From NCBI GenBank assembly GCA_946405675.1, contig CAMJIC010000145.1:1-6496 (forward strand): a stretch of 6,496 nucleotides of DNA, given 5' to 3'. Below the pieces are notes generated by a model, which was not told the origin of the DNA, did no database searches, and saw nothing but the letters and a program-made list of their open reading frames with translations. Source of the DNA: an uncultured Clostridia bacterium (GTDB lineage: Bacteria > Bacillota > Clostridia > Lachnospirales > Lachnospiraceae). Made by a program: the position numbers and the translations under genes. Position 1 is the first letter of the stretch; each line of letters begins with the position of its first letter. This document shows positions 1 through 4,588 of the stretch, piece after piece.

Positions 1-10
1 AAGGAAGGAG
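1..10 (+). promoter_or_regulatory. Ribosome binding site that fixes the GTG start of fruK
   Basis: A purine-rich AAGGAAGGAG lies eight bases before a GTG at 19. The nearer ATG at 14 reads ATG TTG TGA and stops at once, so it cannot start the gene. The GTG is therefore the start. It gives the N-terminus MIYTVTF, which is the usual beginning of this kinase family. Confidence 0.8.
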
Positions 11-18
11 TAAATGTT

Positions 19-951
19 GTGATCTATACAGTTACTTTCAGCCCTACTCTTGACTATGTTGTCAACGTTGATCATTTCCGGGCAGGGATCATCAATCGGA
101 CGACCTCGGAACAGGTCTATCCCGGCGGGAAGGGAGTCAATGTATCCATCGCGCTGAAGAATTTCGGCTATGAGAATACCGCGCTGGGCTTCACTGCCGG
201 ATTTACAGGGGCCGAGATCAAGCGGCTGCTCCACGGGATCGGCGTGCAGAACAATTTCATTGACGTGGAAAAAGGGATGAGCCGTGTCAATATGAAGGTC
301 GTTTCGGATACGGAGACGGCGATCAACGGGCAGGGGCCGCAGATCACCAAGGAGGATATCGGGACATTGTATGCGAGGCTGCGCTGCCTGGTGGACGGTG
401 ATTACCTGGTGCTTGCGGGACATATCCCGGACTTCCTTCCGGCTACGATGTATGAGCAGGTTCTTCAGTTCCTGAACGGAAGAAACCTGAATGTGGTCGT
501 GGATGCAGAAAAAGAGCTTCTGACAGGAACCCTGAAGTACCACCCATGGCTGATCAAGCCGAACAGGGACGAGTTGGGGGATATCTTCGGCGTAAAGATC
601 GAAAGCCGGAGACAGGCGATCCCCTACGCGAGGAAGCTGCAGGAGATGGGAGCCAGGAACGTCCTGGTGAGCATGGGCAAAGACGGTGCGGTGCTCCTGA
701 GCGAAGACGGTACCATCTACAGCGCAGACGGCCTGAAGGGCAATGTCGTGAGCACGGTCGGCGCGGGAGATTCCATGGTTGCCGGATTTATCGCAGGCTT
801 TCTGGGATCGGACGGAAATGTCGAGACCGCGTTCCGCCAGGGCATGTGCGCAGGCGCGGCCAGCTCCTTCAGCCTGGTCATCCCGGATGCCCGCCAGGTC
901 GCGTATATGATGCGGACATCCCGCTTTGATATCACGATCCTGCAGCCGTAA
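19..951 (+). CDS. fruK: 1-phosphofructokinase, PfkB-family (FruK/LacC subfamily)
   Basis: This 310-residue cytoplasmic enzyme probably phosphorylates fructose 1-phosphate to fructose 1,6-bisphosphate with ATP, following PTS uptake of fructose. The sequence shows the subfamily N-terminus MIYTVTF-SPTLDYV, the PfkB signature GGKGVN at residues 36-41, an INGQGP block at 102-107 that is common in clostridial FruK, KPN at 180-182, and the C-terminal GAGD motif at 248-251 whose Asp251 is the expected catalytic base. Length is normal and the reading frame is intact. Translation starts at GTG. The usual NPA before LD is SPT here, a mild departure. Tagatose-6-phosphate kinase (LacC) is the main alternative because the two share all these motifs. 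Whatever lies upstream is outside the window. Downstream there is no fruA; the next gene is convergent and behind a terminator, so this is probably the last gene of its operon. Confidence 0.87.
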   Translation: MIYTVTFSPTLDYVVNVDHFRAGIINRTTSEQVYPGGKGVNVSIALKNFGYENTALGFTAGFTGAEIKRLLHGIGVQNNFIDVEKGMSRVNMKVVSDTETAINGQGPQITKEDIGTLYARLRCLVDGDYLVLAGHIPDFLPATMYEQVLQFLNGRNLNVVVDAEKELLTGTLKYHPWLIKPNRDELGDIFGVKIESRRQAIPYARKLQEMGARNVLVSMGKDGAVLLSEDGTIYSADGLKGNVVSTVGAGDSMVAGFIAGFLGSDGNVETAFRQGMCAGAASSFSLVIPDARQVAYMMRTSRFDITILQP

Positions 952-987
952 AGGATATTGGCGATAATGGAAAATCATCACAACTAC

Positions 988-1100
988 TCAGAACAGGAAC
1001 TGACTACGGCGAGGCTTTCCAACGCAGCAGATGAGCGTTTGGACAAGTCAGATGTACAAGTTATTCTGTAACAGATCCTGAGCATCAGAACAGGATCTGA
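988..1100. repeat. Pair of 16-base direct repeats, 15 of 16 identical
   Basis: TCAGAACAGGAACTGA at 988-1003 recurs as TCAGAACAGGATCTGA at 1085-1100, a period of 97 bases. In the second copy the ends TCAGA and TCTGA are inverted complements. The two copies fall in different reading frames of the small open frame there, so protein coding does not explain the match. They could be binding sites for a regulator or the trace of a local duplication. Confidence 0.55.
1072..1099. repeat. Perfect 9-bp inverted repeat (hairpin)
   Basis: CAGATCCTG at 1072-1080 and CAGGATCTG at 1091-1099 are exact reverse complements around a ten-base loop. No run of T follows on either strand, so it is not a standard intrinsic terminator. 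A processing or binding site is possible. Confidence 0.55.
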
Positions 1101-1162
1101 ACGGTTACAAAAAGCACGGAAAGAAGACAGGGCAATTCATTCATGACAAAGCCCTGGGTTGC

Positions 1163-1186
1163 GATTTGTAACGTAGATTTGTAACG
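1163..1186. repeat. Tandem 11-base repeat GATTTGTAACG
   Basis: GATTTGTAACG occurs at 1163-1173 and again at 1176-1186, separated by two bases. The inverted core GTTACAAA is also found at 1104-1111. Closely spaced repeats with a 13-base period resemble regulator half-sites, but no promoter is evident beside them. Confidence 0.5.
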
Positions 1187-1187
1187 G

Positions 1188-1226
1188 AGAAAGGGATGCC
1201 GCACGAAACCTGCGGCATCCCTTTCT
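1188..1226. terminator. Shared bidirectional intrinsic terminator between fruK and kdgF
   Basis: A perfect 15-base-pair stem (AGAAAGGGATGCCGC pairing with its exact complement at 1212-1226) encloses a nine-base loop. The plus strand runs CCCTTTCTTTCC through the end of the stem and the minus strand CCCTTTCTCC. It starts 20 bases after the kdgF stop and 236 bases after fruK, between convergent genes, where a two-way terminator is expected. The T tract is better on the plus strand. Confidence 0.85.
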
Positions 1227-1246
1227 TTCCTGAACAACGTGAAGCG

Positions 1247-1585
1247 TCAGTCCTTTACGAATTCCTCCCGGTAGGGAGAGAAGATATCCAGAAGCTTTCC
1301 TGCCTCCAGGCAGACACAGCCATGCTCGACTCCGTTTGTTTTCAGCAGGGTATCTCCGGCACGGACGACTTTCTTAACTCCGTCGATGGTAAACTCAAAT
1401 GAACCGCTCAGGATATAAGTGATCTGTGTGTGCGGATGATGGTGGAGCGCTCCGACGGCTCCTTTCTCGAATGTATTCTCTACCGCCATCAGGTCGTCGG
1501 AATAGGCAAGCACCCGGCGCGTGACGCCGCCGCCCATATCCTCCGGAGTTACCTGGTCATAAAATACCCATCTGTCGTTCTTCAT
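1247..1585 (-). CDS. kdgF: KdgF-like cupin, unsaturated uronate ring-opening enzyme
   Basis: This 112-residue single-domain cupin probably converts 4,5-unsaturated uronates, released by polysaccharide lyases or unsaturated glucuronyl hydrolases, to the linear 4-deoxy-5-keto uronate in the cytoplasm. The first cupin motif is visible as G45 followed by HHHPHTQ, giving His48, His50 and Gln54, and a later His88 completes the expected metal site. The Gln in place of the usual cupin Glu is a KdgF trait. The length matches known KdgF proteins of about 110 residues. The start at 1585 is supported by AGAAGGAAGG at 1596-1605, ten bases upstream. It follows the dehydrogenase gene after a 101-base spacer on the same strand, probably in one transcript, and ends just before a strong terminator. 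The call rests on motif pattern and context; a generic cupin of another sugar pathway is the alternative. Confidence 0.8.
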   Translation of the reverse strand: MKNDRWVFYDQVTPEDMGGGVTRRVLAYSDDLMAVENTFEKGAVGALHHHPHTQITYILSGSFEFTIDGVKKVVRAGDTLLKTNGVEHGCVCLEAGKLLDIFSPYREEFVKD

Positions 1586-1686
1586 GTTCTTCTAACCTTC
1601 CTTCTAAAACAGAATCTTCGGTCCTTAACCGATCCTCAGGATCTGCAGATCAATCGCCTGCATATCCTGTTTGTTTTTCTCTGCTG
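1586..1686 (-). other. Palindrome-rich spacer between the dehydrogenase gene and kdgF
   Basis: This 101-base spacer inside the minus-strand unit contains overlapping palindromes: TCGGT/ACCGA at 1618-1632, GATCCT-C-AGGATC at 1631-1643 and the exact 12-base GATCTGCAGATC at 1640-1651. No T run follows, so it does not look like a terminator. It could fold in the mRNA and affect stability of the kdgF segment. The kdgF ribosome binding site lies at its downstream end. Confidence 0.45.
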
Positions 1687-2490
1687 TCACGGCTGTTTTC
1701 CGATATAGGCCAGGATTCCACCGTCCACATAAAGAATATGCCCGTTCACAAAATTGGAGGCGTCCGAAGCCAGGAATACCGCGGGCCCCATCAGATCCTC
1801 CGGAACGCCCCAGCGCGCGGCCGGTGTCTTGGCAATGATGAAGCTGTCGAAGGGATGGCGGCTGCCGTCCGCCTGCTTTTCGCGCAGCGGAGCCGTCTGG
1901 GGCGTGGCGATATAACCGGGCCCGATCCCGTTGCACTGGATATTGTATTCACCGTACTCCGAGGCGATATTGCGGGTGAGCATCTTCAGCCCGCCCTTCG
2001 CGGCAGCGTACGCGGAAACCGTCTCCCGGCCAAGCTCGCTCATCATGGAGCAGATGTTGATGATCTTTCCGTGCCCCTTTTCGATCATGCCCGGGATGAC
2101 CGCCTTGGAAACGATGAAGGGCGCATTCAGGTCAATGTCAATGACCTGACGGAACTCATCCGCGCTCATCTGCGTCATCGGGATGCGTTTGATGATGCCT
2201 GCATTGTTGACCAGGATATCAATGACACCAAGGTCTTTGTCAATGTCCGCGACCATAGCCTGAACCTGCGCCTCATCCGTCACATCGCACAGGTACCCCT
2301 TTGCCTGAATCCCAAGCTTTTTATACTCCGCCAGAGCCTTGTCCATATGCTCCTGGGACCTGCAGTTAAAGGCGATCCTCGCTCCGGCCGAAGCCAGGGC
2401 AGAAGCCATGGCAAAACCAATCCCATAAGCCGCACCCGTCACAAGAGCAACCTTGCCCTCGAGGGAAAACAGATTACTGACATCATTCAT
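1687..2490 (-). CDS. Short-chain dehydrogenase, gluconate 5-dehydrogenase / DhuD / KduD type
   Basis: This 267-residue NAD(P)-dependent oxidoreductase most likely reduces 2,5-diketo-3-deoxygluconate to 2-keto-3-deoxygluconate. It has the SDR cofactor motif TGAAYGIG at residues 18-25, NNAG at 95-98, and the catalytic set Asn122, Ser148, Tyr161 and Lys165 (YAAAK). Arg102 just after NNAG matches the position of a substrate-contacting arginine known in streptococcal gluconate 5-dehydrogenase. The frame extends upstream to 2532, but ATG at 2490 is chosen because AAAAGGAG sits seven bases before it and the protein then begins in the usual way for the family. Similar proteins are often named gluconate 5-dehydrogenase, yet streptococcal relatives (DhuD) act on the uronate intermediate, and the KdgF neighbour favours that role here. 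First gene of the minus-strand unit, driven by the promoter at 2576-2605. Confidence 0.82.
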   Translation of the reverse strand: MNDVSNLFSLEGKVALVTGAAYGIGFAMASALASAGARIAFNCRSQEHMDKALAEYKKLGIQAKGYLCDVTDEAQVQAMVADIDKDLGVIDILVNNAGIIKRIPMTQMSADEFRQVIDIDLNAPFIVSKAVIPGMIEKGHGKIINICSMMSELGRETVSAYAAAKGGLKMLTRNIASEYGEYNIQCNGIGPGYIATPQTAPLREKQADGSRHPFDSFIIAKTPAARWGVPEDLMGPAVFLASDASNFVNGHILYVDGGILAYIGKQP

Positions 2491-2514
2491 AACCAAACTC
2501 CTTTTCTTTATGCA

Positions 2515-2539
2515 TGAAACAAACCGGCGCAAGCGCCAG
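2515..2539 (-). terminator. Possible attenuator in the leader of the dehydrogenase transcript
   Basis: On the minus strand CTGGCGC and GCGCCGG pair around two central T residues (practically a GGCG/CGCC core with a CTTG loop) and are followed directly by TTTGTTTC. This is the shape of a weak intrinsic terminator. It lies inside the leader, between the mapped promoter and the ribosome binding site, so it could limit read-through into the gene. Confidence 0.4.
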
Positions 2540-2543
2540 GCGC

Positions 2544-2564
2544 AGCCGGACCGGTGATCCGGCT
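2544..2564 (-). other. Leader hairpin upstream of the possible attenuator
   Basis: AGCCGGA at 2544-2550 and TCCGGCT at 2558-2564 are exact inverted complements with a seven-base loop. The hairpin would lie within the first bases of the minus-strand transcript, immediately ahead of the GC-rich stem at 2524-2539. It could be a separate structure, an operator near the transcription start, or part of an alternative fold with that stem. Confidence 0.45.
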
Positions 2565-2575
2565 ATCCCGGTTCC

Positions 2576-2605
2576 ATTATAGGTTCAGCTTGCAGAAGAT
2601 GTCAA
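2576..2605 (-). promoter_or_regulatory. Consensus sigma-A promoter for the dehydrogenase-kdgF unit
   Basis: Read on the minus strand there is a perfect -35 TTGACA (2600-2605), an 18-base spacer and a perfect -10 TATAAT (2576-2581). Transcription should begin near 2569, giving a leader of about 79 bases. Both hexamers being exact, correctly spaced and correctly oriented ahead of a gene makes this a strong call. Confidence 0.85.
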
Positions 2606-2636
2606 AAGAAGTTCGAAGGAGTTCCCTGGCTCTCAC

Positions 2637-2681
2637 AGGCCGGGGGCGGCTTGTGGCGGCCGGCCCGTTGGGCGGGATGTG
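2637..2681. other. GC-rich block in the divergent control region
   Basis: The stretch is much richer in G and C than the flanking AT-rich DNA and contains the 8-base palindrome GGCCGGCC at 2658-2665. It lies between the two divergent promoters and encodes nothing that I can recognise. Its role is unknown; it may simply separate the two control elements or hold a binding site. Confidence 0.35.
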
Positions 2682-2741
2682 TCGTCCCCTTCTTAGTAAA
2701 ATTTCACAAAAAACAAGATCACATTTTGGACACATTTCCTG

Positions 2742-2770
2742 TAGACACTTGTTCGGCCAAATGCTAGAAT
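2742..2770 (+). promoter_or_regulatory. Extended -10 promoter for the dctPQM-uxaC operon
   Basis: A -35 of TAGACA (2742-2747, five of six to consensus) is followed after 17 bases by TAGAAT (2765-2770, five of six), preceded by the TGC extension at 2762-2764. The transcription start would be close to 2777, leaving a leader of about 100 bases before dctP. Position, spacing and the TGn extension make it the best plus-strand candidate in the intergenic region. Confidence 0.75.
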
Positions 2771-2780
2771 CCATGACAGA

Positions 2781-2790
2781 TAAACGTTTA
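2781..2790. promoter_or_regulatory. LacI-type operator, upstream copy
   Basis: TAAACGTTTA is a perfect 10-base palindrome with the central CG step typical of sites bound by LacI-family regulators. It is centred about nine bases after the predicted transcription start of dctP, where a bound repressor would block the polymerase. A CcpA catabolite site is possible but the outer TG and CA bases are absent. Confidence 0.62.
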
Positions 2791-2814
2791 CCGAATCAGC
2801 AATATCACGAAAGG

Positions 2815-2824
2815 AAAACGTTTA
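2815..2824. promoter_or_regulatory. LacI-type operator, downstream copy
   Basis: AAAACGTTTA repeats nine of the ten bases of the palindrome at 2781-2790. The two centres are 34 bases apart, close to three and a quarter helical turns. A pair of sites just behind one promoter suggests cooperative binding by one repressor, probably the uronate regulator of the locus (not in this window). Confidence 0.58.
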
Positions 2825-2875
2825 GCGGGGAAACAAAACAATGTTTTATCATCTTTTTTAAGGAGGAAGCGTAAC

Positions 2876-3925
2876 ATGATGAAGAAGTTTATGGCAGTCA
2901 TGCTGGCCGGCGCTATGGCAGCATCCATGGGCACCATGGCATTCGCGGATGAGACAGAAGCGGCTGATTATGTTGTCAACGAAGCAGCGGCGGCAGACCC
3001 GGCGGTTACCCTGGTCATGGCAGAAGTCAACCCGCTTGATACCACCGTCGGTATGACCGATGTGAAGTTCAAGGAAGCGGTTGAGGCGATGAGCGGCGGC
3101 TCCATCACCATCGACCTTCAGGACAGCGGCGTTCTTGGCGATGAAGCTACGGTTCTTGATACCATGCTTGGCGGCGCGGGAACGATCGATATCTCCCGTA
3201 TCAGCGCTTTCGCCCTTTCCGGATATGGCTGCTCCAAGGCGACCCTTCTGTCCCTTCCGTTCGTATGGCAGAGCCGTGACCACTGGTGGAACTTCGTCCA
3301 CAGCGATCTGGCTGAGGAATTCCTGAATGAACCGCAGGACAACGGTCTTCCGCTCAGAGGCATCTACTATGGTGAGGAAGGCTTCCGTGATTTCTTCTTC
3401 AAGAGCGAAGTGGCAGGACTTGAGGACCTGAAGGGCCTGAAGATCCGTGTCTCGAACGACCCGATCATGACCGGCCTTGTGGAAGCGTTTGGTGCGAACC
3501 CGGCCAACGTTGCATTCACAGAGCTGTACTCCAGCCTCAGCTCCGGTGTCTGCGATGCGGCGGAGCAGCCGGTTGCGAACTACAAGTCCAACTCCTTCCA
3601 GGAGGTTGCACCGTATCTGCTTCTTGACGAGCATACCCTTGGCGCGATCCAGGTTGTCGTCGCTGATACCGGCTGGGCGAAGCTGACCGAGAACCAGCAG
3701 CAGGTTCTGTACGATGCAGGCGAGATCGTGGAAGAGTACTGCGAAGGCCTTTCCGCGGAGAACGAAGAGAAGGTTCTTGCAGAGCTTGAGGAAGAAGGCG
3801 CGACCGTGATCGAGGTCGAAGACAAGACCCCGTGGATGGAAGCAGCGATGAGTGCTCCGGCGATCCAGAGCGCGATCGAAGCGCAGCAGGATCTGTATGA
3901 TCAGATCGAAGCCCTTGCAGACTGA
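2876..3925 (+). CDS. dctP: TRAP transporter substrate-binding protein (DctP family), probable uronate binder
   Basis: This 349-residue exported protein binds the substrate outside the membrane and delivers it to DctQ/DctM. Residues 1-24 form a Sec signal peptide (two lysines, a hydrophobic core and an AFA cleavage site before Asp25). There is no lipobox cysteine. An acidic, alanine-rich linker of about 20 residues follows. The mature part shows typical DctP elements: a GLKIRVS strand whose Arg191 should pair with the substrate carboxylate, and CDAAEQP at 226-232 in place of the common DGQENP-like motif. The start at 2876 has AAGGAGG nine bases upstream; an adjacent ATG at 2879 fits less well. 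Uptake of galacturonate, glucuronate or an unsaturated uronate is inferred from the neighbours and not from binding-site residues. First gene of the plus-strand operon. Confidence 0.9.
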   Translation: MMKKFMAVMLAGAMAASMGTMAFADETEAADYVVNEAAAADPAVTLVMAEVNPLDTTVGMTDVKFKEAVEAMSGGSITIDLQDSGVLGDEATVLDTMLGGAGTIDISRISAFALSGYGCSKATLLSLPFVWQSRDHWWNFVHSDLAEEFLNEPQDNGLPLRGIYYGEEGFRDFFFKSEVAGLEDLKGLKIRVSNDPIMTGLVEAFGANPANVAFTELYSSLSSGVCDAAEQPVANYKSNSFQEVAPYLLLDEHTLGAIQVVVADTGWAKLTENQQQVLYDAGEIVEEYCEGLSAENEEKVLAELEEEGATVIEVEDKTPWMEAAMSAPAIQSAIEAQQDLYDQIEALAD

Positions 3926-3986
3926 TCGGGCTGTCAGGTTAAGAAAGCTGAACTGAACAGACGATTCTGACAAGATAACTATGGGT

Positions 3987-4020
3987 CGGCTCCCGCGGCA
4001 GTTGCCCGGGAGCCGCTTTT
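3987..4020 (+). terminator. Internal terminator or attenuator between dctP and dctQ
   Basis: CGGCTCCCG at 3987-3995 pairs exactly with CGGGAGCCG at 4007-4015, with a short inner GGC/GCC pairing in the loop, and CTTTT follows. It lies 61 bases after the dctP stop and 31 bases before the dctQ start. Such a hairpin commonly lets more binding protein than membrane subunits be made, by partial termination or by protecting the 3' end of the dctP message. Confidence 0.75.
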
Positions 4021-4051
4021 CATGAGACAGCATCAAAAAGAGGTGAAGAGT

Positions 4052-4588
4052 ATGCCGAGTATTTTTCTGAAGTTAAGAAAAGTCAGGCCGGTCTATGATG
4101 TGCTGTCCTGGATCCTTCTGCTGATCTGTAAGCTGTTCCTGATCGCAGATATCATCCTGACATGCCTGGCGGTTCTGACAAGGTATGTGTCCTTTATCCG
4201 GTTCGGATCATGGACAGAAGAGATGGTCCTGACCTGTATGGCTTATATGGCGGTTCTTTCCGCGGCCCTTGCGATCCGCAAGAAGGGTCACATCCGCATG
4301 ACAGCCTTTGACCGCTACATTCCTGACGTTGCCCTGAAGGTTCTCGATGTGATCGCTGACGTTTCCGTCCTGATCCTGGGAATTGTCATGCTGGTCTACG
4401 GATGGCAGTTCGCGACGACCCTTGGATCGATGGGAACCTATATTTCCATTCCGACCCTGTCGAAGTTCTGGCAGTATTTCCCGATCCCCCTGGCCGGCTT
4501 CTTTATGATCGTGTTTGAGCTGGAGTGCATCGTGGAGGATCTGGAAGCCTTCTGGAAGAAGGGCTATGGAGAGGAGGCGAAAGAGTAA
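4052..4588 (+). CDS. dctQ: TRAP transporter small permease subunit (DctQ family)
   Basis: This 178-residue inner-membrane protein pairs with DctM to form the sodium-driven permease. Four hydrophobic segments are visible, at about residues 18-43, 57-76, 94-116 and 134-156. The family pattern is clear: Trp54 followed by Glu56-Glu57 at the start of the second helix, then a basic RKKGHI at 76-81. The frame is open back to an ATG at 4022, but that codon immediately follows the hairpin T tract and has no ribosome binding site. ATG at 4052 has AGGTG six bases upstream and gives the normal family length, so I chose it. Its stop overlaps the dctM start by one base (TAATG), which suggests translational coupling. 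Confidence 0.9.
   Translation: MPSIFLKLRKVRPVYDVLSWILLLICKLFLIADIILTCLAVLTRYVSFIRFGSWTEEMVLTCMAYMAVLSAALAIRKKGHIRMTAFDRYIPDVALKVLDVIADVSVLILGIVMLVYGWQFATTLGSMGTYISIPTLSKFWQYFPIPLAGFFMIVFELECIVEDLEAFWKKGYGEEAKE

Larger units (their letters stand above)
952..1187. other. Intergenic stretch behind fruK, mainly non-coding
   Basis: These 236 bases separate fruK from the shared terminator. I see no convincing gene. The longest plus-strand candidate is a 34-codon frame at 967-1071 with a weak AAGGA ten or more bases upstream; the same frame continues open after its TAA for another 24 codons to a TGA ending at 1146. The peptide matches nothing I recognise. The stretch also holds a near-identical 16-base repeat pair, a 9-base-pair hairpin and an 11-base tandem repeat, listed separately. 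It may be an unusually long 3' untranslated region or the remains of a lost gene. Confidence 0.5.

Noticed and set aside
546..929. An Arg/Gly-rich plus-strand frame within fruK
   Set aside because: It is an out-of-frame reading of the fruK C-terminal half, whose true frame has the GAGD motif.
1738..2517. A 259-codon plus-strand frame opposite the short-chain dehydrogenase
   Set aside because: The minus strand holds all SDR motifs in order with a promoter and ribosome binding site, while this frame has no motif and no supporting signals.
2858..4036. A 392-codon open frame on the minus strand, opposite dctP
   Set aside because: It covers dctP, its ribosome binding site and the downstream terminator, and has no family motif. 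It stays open because the real gene rarely uses codons whose complement is a stop.
4022..4051. An upstream ATG giving dctQ ten more residues
   Set aside because: It sits one base after the hairpin T tract with no ribosome binding site, and the added residues are not family-like. ATG 4052 has a well-placed AGGTG.
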